Shown here in pieces: positions 11,685 to 22,443 of a stretch of 64,000 nucleotides of DNA; the first letter of the stretch is position 1, and every line of letters begins with the position of its first letter. This DNA comes from Allodiplogaster sudhausi (Eukaryota; Nematoda; Chromadorea; Rhabditida; Diplogasteridae): assembly GCA_945643635.1 (NCBI GenBank), contig CALZFC010000027.1:4771001-4835000 (forward strand). The letters run 5' to 3'. A program made the translations under genes and the position numbers. The notes under the pieces were generated by a model. That model was not told where the DNA came from, searched no databases, and was given only the letters and a program-made list of their open reading frames with translations.

Positions 11685-14600
11685 ATGGAGCGCCCTCGGG
11701 CGCTGATCTCTTCTGCGACGGCCGTCCTCATCGTGGCCGCCGCCGCCGCTCTCCTTCCTCCTCCTCTCGCTGCGACTCCTCAGCGCATCTTCACTGCTGA
11801 GGCACCGCCGACCATCTATCGATGGATCTCCGAGAACTCATACATTTGTTAGCATAGAGTGTGTGTGAATTCCAGATGTGAACGGTGGTTCTCGGGCGAG
11901 AGAAACTGTTCGCATTGTGTTCATTCACTACATTGTAATGGACTGAAACTTTTCTCTCTCTCTCTCTATCAGCACCTCTCTCTCTCTCCATCTCACCCTT
12001 TCCTTTCTCTGCTTCTATCTACTATATTTCTTGCTTACCTCTCATCCGCTCTCTGATCCAGTTATGCTTCATCTCTTGCTTACATCTATCTATGTTTGCC
12101 CTTTTGTGGTGCAACATGTTCTAAGTGTGGTCCAAGTTGAAGCGGAATCAAGTGAAGAAAGTGTTGGGCTGCGGGTTGAGTGGCGGTAAGGCGCTCATAC
12201 TAAAAAGGAAATTCTTTCTCTATGAGATAATAGCTAGTACCGCCAAAGAATCAAGTCCCGTAAATGACTCCCAGTCCATGATGCAATGAACATGAAGATG
12301 AGAACTCGAAAATGATGCGCCATAATTTTCGATTCGCCAATAAATTCCAGGTTCGTCGGGAACGTCTCACGACGGATCTATTATCACTTTTATGGAAGAG
12401 AAGGAGGGCCTGAACTGCTCGCTCTGTCCTGAGACTCCCTTGGGCAAGAGCCTTCTTTCACTACTCACTTATGAAAAAAATTTGCAGGCAGCTTTGCTAT
12501 ACTTTAGCGGCATAAAAAATGTTCTTGCGCATCTCATTTAGTGTGAAGATTCAAAGAAATTTTTTTAGGTGAAATTCCTCGAACAGCCTGTGCAATCGAA
12601 GTGAAGCAGAATGCTATCGATGTAAATGTCGGCTGTTTTCCAAGTAAATATTGTTTTTCCTGAATTACTTTGACATTCATAGGAGTTTGCTTGGAGTGTC
12701 TTTAAAAACTAAGTTTAATTTTCTCCTTCCAGTTCCGCTGCCATGCCTAGACGACTTGAGGTTTCGCTACGGAACCTTTTACACTCCGGCTCACTTGCCG
12801 CAGGTTTGTGGCATCTCCATTCATTTATTGAAGAATATTCTTATTTAAAGTGAACGATACCTAGATTATGTCGTTACGGATAAATGCTGTCTTAGCTTAA
12901 AACCCGCAGTAATTAACTGTTTGCCTCTCTAATCTTGCATACTCTTTTCTTGAGGATTACTGTAGTTTTTATGGTCTCTAGAGCCTATGTCTCTTTAACA
13001 TGCGCTGGTGCTGCCTGGCTCTCGGCCGACGTCGTCCTCGCCCGGTTTCGCAAGATCCCTTGAGACGCCGCCTGTTATCGTGGGCGCGCACGCGGCCTTC
13101 TTCGAGGGCGCCCATCCCAGGAAGCCTCCTCCACCAATGATGGCCGAGGGCACGCTCAACACGAACATTGACGAGAGCCATGATGAAGAGCCGGAGAGTG
13201 TCACGACAACAACAACGACATCATCACCGAGTTCGACGAATGCATCACGCGAGGTTGGCCTTTTGTCTCATTATATTTTACTATTCACGTTCATACATAT
13301 AGATATCTATGTACCTTCAAGAAAAAAATTGCAAAAAAAATTCAGCGAGGATCCTTGAACATCTATGTATTTTCTTGCAATTCAGTTAATTAATTAATTA
13401 GGCAAATTAATAATAATGATTATTTTCGATCTTTGTGACGCGGCGCCAGTTGCCAACCTTCGCTCCGATCACCACTCGTCGTCTGGGCGCTCTGGAAGAA
13501 GCGGCGTCACCCGTGGTCTTTGTCGGACAGACGACGACGCAGCGGCCGGGTGACTTGAGACGGGTTCAGCTGCCGCCTGCGGATCCTCCGGAGCCATCGA
13601 CGGCCGCCGGCTCGGCTGGCGCCTCGTCTGGCCGCCGGCTGTCCTCCTTCTTCAGCCTCGCCCACGGTGGCTTCCATCAGCCGCTGCATCCGCCGCTAGT
13701 GCACACGAAAAAGCATCAGTTTCCTCACAATCTTCCACCACCCGACATCGAGTTGCCTTTCGCGGCCACCGGAGACATGGCCGCTATGATGTCGCCGACC
13801 ACTTCAACAATCCCGACCACCACCACAACGTCCACCACCACCACGTCGAGGAGCACTACAAGTTCAACTTCGACGACACCTCCACCGACATCTACCACCG
13901 TCATGCACACGTCGACGGCTGCCCTTCAGAGGATTCGAATAGCGCCTCCGGTCGCGCCACCCGTCGCCACTCTGCCAGTGAACGATTCCTTTACGAGGAC
14001 GTCGCCCTCTCCGTCTCCTTCGCCCTTAGCATCCATGTCATACAGCCGCACACGACTGTTTTTCCTACAGTCTTCCAATGGAGGACATCTACGACGACAC
14101 CAGCCTCTGTGATCGTGAAGAAGTCTCCGGAGCCCTCTCAGCAGCCGGGCTTCCCAACTGCCTCTCCATCGCCGTCGTCACCCATCATTGAATTGTCCGT
14201 CTCACAGCTCGTTGTCTCAAATCCGGCGGCGGCTGCGGAATCAGTACGAAATGAGCAGCGAGTTCTTCCGCCGCCGCTGCCACTTCAGGGACGACCGCTG
14301 CTGCCGCCTTCTTCGATGACGCCCGAACAACGCAGCCTAGCTCTCCTGCACGCGACGCTCTCCAAACATCCGCAGATTTTGCCTCCGCATGGCGGTAGAC
14401 AGGTTGGAAACATAATCTTGTTTTTTTTCTTCAGGCCGCTAAAACAAGCTTTTTTTCACCCGAAAACTTAGATCAGTAATATTATGAATTGCCGTCAATT
14501 TAGATAATATTCGTGCGAAAGCTGTCCGCTGAAGAGAAGCAGCATCTCATGATGGATGGGCAGTTCGTGGTGCAGCGGCCGTCAGTGCATGGTCCCGCGC

Positions 14601-16472
14601 CACCGCCACATCGACACATCGTGGGCGGCGATGTCAGCAGCAGCAGCCAAGAGTTCGTGGACGACGAGGCGATCGAGGCGGCCGAGTTGCTGAATCGGAA
14701 CAGACTTCAGGCTAGTCTTCTTGAGTATGTATAGTTGAAGAGGCTTCTACTATTGATGTTCTTATTTGAGATTAAAAAAAACGTGAAGGAGATTCAGGTG
14801 GAGAAGAGAGTGCTAAAGTCGGAAAGTGGCCTGGCCGACGGCTCATCGTGGGCGCGTGAATCTGGCGGCGAGACAAGGCCACCGTCCTCGGCGCCGCGCC
14901 CTCTAGCGCCCGTCCGGACTCATCCACCTTCAATTAGCGCCACGTCTTTTGCGGCGAAACGTTCTACACCGGCGTCTATTCCTCCTGTAGACTGCGTGGA
15001 CAGCCACCGGGTTAATTAATTATTTTTTCACTAACCATTAATCTGTAAAAACACATCAAACAATATACACGTATTAAGACATTTCTTAATATTCACCTCC
15101 TGCTTTCAGCTCTGCTGCTTCTGGGCAGTGTCGGGCGAATGCGAGGCTAATCCTTATTGGATGCGTGTGAATTGCGCGAAAACGTGCGGGACTTGCAGTT
15201 GTAAATGTCAGTGTATCGTGTGTGGAAATTTTGAAAATTGTCAAGTTGTCTGTCTAATTGTAAGGAATTTTCTTTATTTTCGTATGCAAAAAAATAATAT
15301 GAAACATTGATGACTGTAATATTGTACGTTATTCTTGTAACCGTTCAGTGCACGAAGCCACAACGTGCGTTTCAACGGGCATAAAATGCACGCTTCCGAC
15401 GACAACGACAAGTACAACTACGACGACGACAACGACAACGACCACTCCACCCACGACCACCACGCGGCGCACCACGACAACCACAACTACGCCGTCCACT
15501 GTGAGCTTCCTATCTACTCCGCTGATTACTTGAAAACAAATTAGAAAAAAAACGTTGTGCAACATCGTCCATCGTTTCTCTATAGAAATCTTCAAAAAAA
15601 AAGAAGCCTTTGTCGGAATGATAAATGCCTTCTTTTTGTCAGACAACCACGACGACTACGCCAAAGCCGACAAAGCCGCCAGCACGCGGCTTCCGGCGAA
15701 GCCGGCCTTCCACGACGACAACCAAGAAACATACGACTACTACGAAAAAGGCTTATTCGCTTCCTTCATTCAGATTCTTATTCTTTTCTATTAATTGTAC
15801 TATTATCAAAACTTATTAGTTTTTATTTTGACGTTGTTTTGTCATATCAAGGAATTTATTTTAAAATATTAGCGTAGTTTCACTAATACGAGAAGGAGCT
15901 TATCAGATACGTACATATTTATCTACCTAGGCTATAAATTGCTCTTCTAGCGTACAACGCCATCTTCAACGGCGTCGTCGATCACCACCACGAAGCCGAC
16001 GACAACAACGATTGATCCATGCAGAGACCGCTCTGTGCACTGCCCGTTCTGGGCGGCACTCGGCGAATGCGAACAGAACCCGTTTTGGATGAGGCCACAC
16101 TGCCAAAAGGCGTGCCGGTCATGCAACGAGCACGTTGAAGATGTCTTTGCTCCGACGCCTAAAGATGGTTAAAATTACTAGATATTTATTTATTTATTTT
16201 AACATGTATATAAATTTGAATAAAAAATATGTAAATTTGCAAGCGCAATATGCTTTCCTATTTTCATTCTTATTCTCCTTTCTCTTATTCACGTACTATT
16301 TTGTTCCCCTCCTTCTCTTTCCGCCTAATTCAAATTTCTCTGTCTAGTTTTCTTCTCATTGAACATAAACACATCTTTTTTTTGAAAACTTTCTTTACCA
16401 TACCTGCCACCAGTTTGTTTGCTCACTCTCCACCCTCTTGTTTCTCTTTTTCTCTTGTTGTCTCTCAACTCC

Positions 16473-16509
<37 letters not shown>

Positions 16510-16645
16510 TTCCGACCTCACATTTGCACAGTTCCAGGCTGCGAGAACGATCACAAGTTCTGCACGTTCTGGGCGTTCAACGACGAGTGTGAACGGAATG
16601 CGAACTGGATGATTCCGCACTGCCCGCTCAGCTGCAACATTTGCT

Positions 16646-16647
<2 letters not shown>
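11685..16647 (+). CDS. Secreted mucin-like protein with three C-terminal ShKT domains
   Basis: Predicted secreted protein. The ATG at 11,685 opens a classic signal peptide (basic n-region, then VLIVAAAAALLPPPLAA). Exons supported by splice sites and phase: 11685-11847, 12351-?, 12569-12643, 12733-12803, ?-13253, 13450 to about 14,000, about 14,055-14402, 14504-14728, 14798-15010, 15110-15200, 15349-15500, 15643-15750, 15951-16167 and 16532-16647. The middle is rich in Pro, Ser and Thr, including long Thr runs from ACG/ACA codons, consistent with heavy O-glycosylation. Three ShKT domains follow: DCVDSH..CCFWAVSGEC..NPYWM..C..TC.TC, spanning an intron at 15,011-15,109; CRDRSVHCPFWAALGEC..C..C..C, near 16,019-16,122; and CENDHKFCTFWAFNDEC..C..C..C, near 16,538-16,644, ending in the stop. 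Unresolved points are the end of exon 2, the start of the exon ending 13,253, one junction near 14,000-14,080, and the donor after 15,750, which has no GT. Specific function unknown. Confidence 0.72.
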
Positions 16648-16685
<38 letters not shown>

Positions 16686-16759
16686 ACTCTCTCTCTCTCG
16701 CTCTGTCTGTCTCTCTCTTTCTCTAATGATTAGAGAGAGAGAGGGAGAGAGAGAGAGAG
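16648..16759. repeat. CT tract followed by GA tract, hairpin-capable, in a 3' UTR
   Basis: Immediately after the TAG of the ShKT gene comes about 80 bases of CT-rich sequence, then a short spacer (about 16,726-16,732) and about 27 bases of GA repeats. CT and GA arms on the same strand are complementary, so the transcript could fold into a stem of about 25 bp. The position is the predicted 3' untranslated region. Confidence 0.8.
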
Positions 16760-16876
16760 TACTAAAGTGATAGTTATGCACTGAATCTAGGCGATCTCAT
16801 GAAGATATTGGAGTGAATTCTTTCATCTCCGCTCGCTAACGTGACCAAGCACTCTTTCATAAGTGAAGCCTTGCAT

Positions 16877-16882
16877 AATAAA
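16877..16882 (+). terminator. Putative poly(A) signal of the ShKT gene
   Basis: AATAAA on the plus strand, about 230 bases after the ShKT stop codon and just before an A-rich stretch. It is the first canonical hexamer after the stop. Confidence 0.45.
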
Positions 16883-16952
16883 AGAACAAAAAACATGATG
16901 ATTTGCTTTTTACTTGTCCTTATATTTATTTTGCCATATGGTTTTAGAATGC

Positions 16953-16958
16953 TTTATT
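16953..16958 (-). terminator. Putative poly(A) signal of the zig-like gene
   Basis: TTTATT on the plus strand reads AATAAA on the minus strand, about 130 bases after the zig-like stop codon. With the plus-strand signal at 16,877 it makes a close convergent (tail-to-tail) arrangement. Confidence 0.45.
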
Positions 16959-17086
16959 GAATGTGAGGATCTTGAAGTTGTGGAAATGTGTTGAAATAAA
17001 TAAGCTTGAAGATGATAAAACGTAGAGAGGTCAAATAATAATAAAAGATGGATTGAACACAAAAAGGGAGGACGGCATCCAATTCT

Positions 17087-18066
17087 CTAGAACATTCCGA
17101 GCGCAAAGTTGGGATTGTAGAGATTCTGGCAGACGGACGAGCACATTGTGTTGCAGAATGCCTTGCGCGTCTCGACAATTCCGCCTGATATTGAGAGTGA
17201 GTAAAGTCCGACCGTTCTAGGTTGTCAGAGTTTGACGAGAAAGAAGAAAATTGACTACTGCTCCGGTGTCTTGCTGACCAAGTGGAATGGATCGGATGAT
17301 CGTGTTGCCGGTGAGCTCGTTCTCGACACGGCACGTGTACTCGCCCGGGTCGGAAGACGGGTCATAGTTCTTGATTTCGAGGATAGCACCATCCTCATAG
17401 AGAGCAGTCTTCTCGGCTATAAAGTCAGAGCATTTATTTTTTCTTAAATTTCAAATTATCAGTTTTCAACAAAGATATTGAAGAGAAAAAGCATCGAATC
17501 CATTGGCACTGATCCTGATTTTTCAACCATAAGAAAAGGCCTTTCTCCACACTTTGGGCTACAGTGTGCGTGGCGTGAAGAGAGACCACTTGCAGAGGAA
17601 GTATGTATCCTTTTCTGTTGCAGAGGTCATTCACTCTTTTCTCATGTATATATTATGGCCACTTTCAGTTTCACATGCGAGCCCTTTCGTCTCTGTAAAT
17701 AGTGGCTGCGGTACGCCAGGCACAAGCGCTCTTTCTTTAGAATCCTTCCTTTTTGCAAGGCCATCCACACTTTCATGCGCTGGATGGCTCTGTAGCGAGG
17801 GAAAAAACCATGCTACGTAGAATATGTACATATGTATGTATGCATGCACAAGCTGGTCCAGTTAGAACCTGCTTATGGACATTGAAAGAGCGTTAACCGG
17901 GAACCAACCAATCCAGCTGCCTAACGGGAGCTTCCATGTACTTGTTTTTTGCTTTACAAGCACAAAAATCTGCGTGAGAGAGATTAGCACAAATAAGCAT
18001 TGAATCTGATGGTTTTCAGCGAAAACAAGAGGGTTTTTTTGTATCAGGTTCATTTTGGGAACTCTG

Positions 18067-18106
<40 letters not shown>

Positions 18107-19988
18107 CAGAAAGTGGCTGAGAATGAGAGAGAGAAAGAGAAAAAAAGAAAATCTGACGAATGTGTTGGATGGGCGCTCCGTGCCTGATCCAAGTGGTGCG
18201 AATGCGCTCGCCCTCCTCATGATGCACTCGGCACGAGATGTTGACTGCAGCCGTGGCGAGAATGTCCGACACGTGGCTGTTCTGATCCACGAAACGGAGT
18301 TCGCCTCAATGAGATATACATATTGTAACATACTTTATGTTTATATTGTAACATACTTTATGTTTATATTGTAACATACTTTATGTTTATGTTTATAAGT
18401 ATGTTTACTTACTATTTCCACTTTTCTAACAATACAAATCGTTTTTCATAACTATATTGGAAGAAGAAAAAGAAAGCATTCAAATTTTCAATGATAACTG
18501 CTCTAGTAATCTAATGCTTCTCCCAACATATTGCATTCGATCAAGTACACGTCGGTCGGATAATGCAATAATATATTCTTACTTACCATTAGTCTGGATG
18601 CTCGACTTTCTTTCTCTTTCCCTCTGCGATGACTAAAAAGTTACACAACGTCGAGAGTGGAATGTATCCATTTTCAGGCCGTATTCACGAGTCTCCTCCA
18701 CCCTTTCCATTCTCTCTCTCCCTCTCATCCTCTCTGAGAATGTGATTGGTTCGGCTCTTCTTTTGAGTGGGATCATCTCTGCAGCATGCCAGTGGCACCA
18801 TCTGACACAGCATCATAAAGAAGTAGCGACTCGGCCAGTCTCGGGGGCACGTTATTGGGTTGGGGGGGGGGGGGGTAATCAAAGAGTCCCCATACCCATT
18901 GAACCAGTTGAACGACTTTGCAAGGATCAACAAAATTAATTTCATATTTTCGCAAGGAATCAGTCAATATTAATGCTACTGCTGTAAAGCGTTTAGGGAG
19001 TGGAAGAAGAATTTTTTGCAAGACGACCTCATACGCACTTCACTTTCCTGTATAGTGATGGCTAATGGAAGTTTGCGATGATTATTAAGTAAATTAGAAG
19101 ATTTCCAAACTGAAGAAGATGATGTCGACTGCCGTCCTGAGTGTGTGATTGGCACCAACGGTGGCCATGCACGTATAGACGCCCGAGTCTGTCGCAGAGC
19201 CATTGCGGATGCTCAGCACAATGTTGAAGGCGTCCAGCTTGGTCACCTCCACATTTCCAGTCCTGTTAAATGTTATGGAAATTACGACAACTATTGGGAT
19301 TTTCATTTCTTTTGCTTCATTTTCACGTCTGCTCCAACAGCAGCTGTCTGCAGAGTGTTTTCGAACTCGGAGCACTGATCATACGACAGGCAATAAATCA
19401 AATCGGGATCATTTAGTGCGAACACCAGGCTGAGCACGACGAGTGCCTTGTGCACGTGGAGAAACTTTTTTTCTTCATGACTTTTCTAACAATAAGACAA
19501 AAATAATAGACTGGTTCTAAAAACGAAGAAGAAGAACAAGACTAAGAGAAAGAGGCAGAAACTTGCGCTCGGTTTTGGTAAAAATTGTCGCCATATAATT
19601 AGGAATATAAATTTCCTATATGGAAACAATTTTTGAATTAAAAAAGGATATGATGAGGAATAAGAAGCAGAAACTTGTGAATGCCACTGTGCTTGGTCCA
19701 GATGAGGCCAGCCTTGGTCTCGTCGACGCCGTCCAGCTTGCAGATGAGCTGCACGTCACTACGTACCGGCTGCTGCACCGGATTCAGCGTCGGCGTCACC
19801 GTTAATGATACTCCTTGAAATATCTTCATTTTTTCTTCTTTTATAAGCAGTAAACAGTAAACTTTTACTGTTTATTGCTTGAGTAATTTTGTTTAAAAAA
19901 AGTCATCATTACTACTACCAAATTAACCTTGAGCAACGTGAATAGCGAAAGCAAGTGTGGCGAGAATTGTGAACAATTTAGTCGTCAT
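17087..19988 (-). CDS. zig-like secreted protein with two immunoglobulin domains (6 exons)
   Basis: Complete model on the minus strand: 19988-19928, 19813-19675, 19262-19111, 18304-18158, 17416-17279 and 17184-17087. Exon lengths (61, 139, 152, 147, 138, 98) sum to 735, and the phase agrees at every junction, giving 244 residues. Residues 1-20 are a signal peptide (MTTKLFTILATLAFAIHVAQ). Ig domain 1 shows VQLICKLDG, LIWTK and DSGVYTCMATV. Ig domain 2 shows VNISCRVHH, TTWIRHG and DPGEYTCRVEN. In each, two cysteines, a tryptophan and the D.G.Y.C motif mark the fold. A cysteine-containing tail (KAFCNTMCSSVC) ends the protein. The size and the signal-Ig-Ig layout match the small secreted zig proteins of C. 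elegans, several of which act in maintaining axon position; assignment to one member is not possible here. The 5' flank carries a GA tract in the sense direction (20,104-20,138). The gene is convergent with the ShKT gene. Confidence 0.87.
18068..18150 (+). repeat. GA microsatellite in intron 4 of the zig-like gene
   Basis: A (GA)n tract of about 36 bases followed by a looser GA-rich stretch. It lies inside the intron between zig-like exons 4 and 5, about 10 bases beyond the donor. In the sense strand of the gene it reads as CT. Confidence 0.85.
18321..18389 (+). repeat. 23-bp unit repeated three times
   Basis: The unit beginning TATTGTAACATACTTTATGT starts at 18,321, 18,344 and 18,367, giving an exact 23-bp period. 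It lies in intron 3 of the zig-like gene, close to the exon 4 acceptor. Confidence 0.9.
18862..18875 (+). repeat. Poly-G run of 14
   Basis: Fourteen consecutive G residues in intron 3 of the zig-like gene (C run in the sense strand). The exact length is likely uncertain from sequencing. Confidence 0.85.
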
Positions 19989-20089
19989 CTCGTGCTCTTG
20001 GAACTGACTGACTTTGCGGAAACTGATCCAGAGGGACACTGAGAGGAAGTGAGAGCAAGTAGCCAGAGGCCAATGGCTTTTCTCTTCTT

Positions 20090-20110
20090 TCTCCCTCTCT
20101 TCTCTTTCTC

Positions 20111-20142
<32 letters not shown>

Positions 20143-20145
20143 ACC
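20090..20145 (+). repeat. CT tract upstream of the zig-like gene
   Basis: A CT microsatellite about 100 bases upstream of the zig-like ATG (GA in the sense direction of that gene), so probably in the promoter or 5' untranslated region. The same neighbourhood in the duplicated copy (about 24,957-25,005) keeps a shorter CT tract. Confidence 0.8.
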
Positions 20146-20199
20146 TTGTCCAATCGCCGTGCCGACTACTTCAAAGAGCAAAAGTGATCTTATTCCTCT

Positions 20200-21080
20200 C
20201 TTGCTCTCTCCCTCTCATTCTTCTACACTCTCTCAATTCCTCTCTGAAATATTCGGCTCCTTTGAACTAGAACGAAGCGCTGTCTTTTTTTTTGCTCGTG
20301 ATGGCTTGTAAGTGAACTCAAAGAAACTCAAAACAATTTCACATTCTACTCGCAAAGTGACTACTAACAATTTATAAGGTAATATCGATTTGTTTCCACG
20401 TTGTAATTTGTTGAAATCAATAATTGGTATTTGAATTCAAATGAAAAATTGTTGCATCACATGTCGACATTCTTCGGAGCGAGTTTTTGAATACGTAAAC
20501 TATAAAATAGGAGCTCTAAAATAGGAGTTAACACATGTATATACATATATACTCTACGTTTCGATATAAAAAAATAGACAGACAATATCTGCAAAACAAG
20601 CTACAACGGTTATTGTATAAAATATATAGACTACTTACCATATTTCCTCAACTTGTACTATTTTTCATTTCCCTCTTTGAGGTACTACATACATACATAT
20701 AATTAAACAACATGCAACAATATTTTTCACTCTGTATTTTGGTTACAACATTTAATTAAAGGAAATCATATGGTCCCTTTACATCTTCCTCGTCTTGTTG
20801 TTTCTGGCCACTTTTCGCGAATGGCAGTGACGATGCAAACACCTCCCCCCTCTTTATTTTACCACTTCTGGCTATCGTTTCTCTCTCTCTCGACAAGTCC
20901 AGCCAGGAAGTCACTGACTTCCCTTCCTCTGCGGATCAGCTTCTCGGGATGCATCAACACTGTCTAGCAGCAATACGACGTGCTGTATTCTGAGACGACT
21001 CGACAAGGACCGCAACTGCCCTTCAGAACCTCTGGTGGAGTGTTGGCTACGACGATCTTCGACATCCGCTGACTCTCCAG
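20200..21080. other. Intergenic flank, part of the duplicated block
   Basis: Upstream flank of the zig-like gene. The stretch near 20,600-20,770 matches 25,090-25,285 in the second unit; for example CATTTAATTAAAG appears in both. Near 20,920-21,080 the minus strand has an open frame that continues beyond the hAT-like insertion (21,491-21,570). No domain was recognised in it, and it may be a gene remnant. Confidence 0.5.
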
Positions 21081-21490
21081 CAGAGGTGGGAATGGGCCGG
21101 CCCGGCCCGGCCGGCCCAATTTCCCAAGGGCCCGGGCCGGGCGGGGCCCAAGAAAAGTTGGGCCGGCCCGCAGGCCCGATTGGGTCCGATAAGAACACAA
21201 TCTCGCCCAGTCAGGACGGCTAGCGGCACTGATAAGTGCAAAACTGTCTTCAGTTGTTCATTTTTACCCCTAAAAGTCTTTCTTCTATACATTAAAATGA
21301 ATGTTCCTAGCAGGAGCATGAAAAATTCTTAATTTCAAAACACATTGTAACTCGCTGGACTTTTTCCTCCCAGAATTTTTGAAAATCGGGCTCAAACGGG
21401 CCCACGGGCCGGGCCCAAAATTCTAGGGCCCGGAAAATTCCGGCCGGGTCGGGCTGGCCCAAAAAAATTTTGGGCCCATTCCCACCTCTG
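21081..21490. mobile_element. hAT-like MITE, 410 bp, with 8-bp target-site duplication
   Basis: The element begins CAGAGGTGGGAATGGGCC, and its right end is the perfect reverse complement of those 18 bases. It is flanked by CTCTCCAG on the left and CTCTGCAG on the right, which match at 7 of 8 positions. An 8-bp target duplication and CAG..GTGGG-type terminal inverted repeats are hallmarks of hAT-superfamily elements. Inside both ends lie runs of GGCCC/GGGCC words. No transposase frame is present, so this is a non-autonomous element that depends on a hAT transposase elsewhere. It sits in unit 1 of the segmental duplication. No counterpart was noticed in unit 2, so it probably inserted after the duplication. 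Confidence 0.78.
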
Positions 21491-22086
21491 CTCTGCAGTA
21501 GACGAACTCGAGGACGCTCACGAGTTCGCTGCACTTGTTCGAGTGTCGGGTCTAATTGCGAAGAGTGAACGGTGTGATCCATCGAAAAATGAATGAAATA
21601 CAATGAATGTATGTACATATTTGCAATTGATGTATGAAAATGCTTGCTCAGCATAAAAAAAAACAATTTCTAAATCGAGTGTGTTGTGATCCTTTATCTT
21701 TTCTACAGAGTGTCAGAATGATTGGCACCGATTTGGTTGTTCTTTGCACTCCCTTGACTAGGCGAGTGACGTGCGAATCTCTGTCTCGCTTTCGCTTGTG
21801 AGTGCACGCGGAGTTCAAAGATCACAAGATCAGACGGAAAAACTACCGTACCCCAGGCGTAAATGCTTTACATCAACAATAATACTTACTTTCAGAGAAC
21901 GGTACCACTTCTAATCGATCTTTTAGGCCATATCTGACCTGGGAAACAGATATCACGAGACAATTATTTTTCGCCGGATACCTCCTTTAATCTATTTCAG
22001 GGACTGTTAGAGGTTTTCGTTTAGTCATTTTATACATCTACATCTGTGGTTTTTTAACAACAGACATACATATGCACAAAGTAAGG
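21491..22086. other. Intergenic, nothing recognised
   Basis: Unique AT-rich DNA between the hAT-like element and the 84-bp repeats. It includes the right half of the minus-strand open frame interrupted by the element. No gene was recognised. Confidence 0.45.
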
Positions 22087-22330
22087 AAGTGGCCGACGAC
22101 CACAGGTACATTTAACTTATGGTTTGACAAGTCTAATTGCATGATGCTCAGCAAATACCGTCAAACAAAGAAGTGGCCGACGACCACAGGTATATTTAAC
22201 TTATGGTTTGACAAGTCTAACTGCATGATGCCCAGCAAATACCGTCAAACAAGGAAGTGGTCGACGACCACAGGTACATTTAACTTATGGTTTGACAAGT
22301 CTAATTGCATTATGCTCAGCAAACATCGTC
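22087..22330 (+). repeat. Three 84-bp tandem units upstream of receptor 1
   Basis: Units begin AAGTGGCCGACGACCACAGG at 22,087 and 22,171, and AAGTGGTCGACG at 22,255, an exact 84-bp period with few differences. Because 84 is divisible by 3, a frame stays open across all three units. The second receptor unit has only one diverged equivalent (near 25,915), broken by stops. This argues for non-coding upstream DNA expanded in unit 1. Confidence 0.85.
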
Positions 22331-22443
22331 TTACAAGAATTCGTAGGTACATATGTATGCATACAAAAGCAAGTCTTACATCCGTTTTTCCTGCGATATT
22401 ATTGCGGTAGAGTAGACCATTCATACACTTTGTAGACACACAG

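Noticed and set aside
13725..13910. Val-rich minus-strand frame, and a similar one at 15,329-15,646
   Set aside because: They are the antisense of Thr-codon (ACN) runs in the ShKT gene.
19300..19440. Hydrophobic minus-strand frame (ALVVLSLVFALND) within intron 2 of the zig-like gene
   Set aside because: Exons 2 and 3 already join in phase and give a normal-length Ig domain; the frame lacks a fitting acceptor and donor. An alternative exon is possible but unsupported.
20911..21319. Gly/Pro/Ala-rich frames through the 21.08-21.49 kb segment
   Set aside because: They are translations of GGCCC words inside the hAT-like MITE.
22072..22410. 112-codon frame over the 84-bp repeats as a repeat protein
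   Set aside because: It stays open because the unit length is a multiple of three; the equivalent DNA in the duplicated unit has stops, and no signal or domain is seen.
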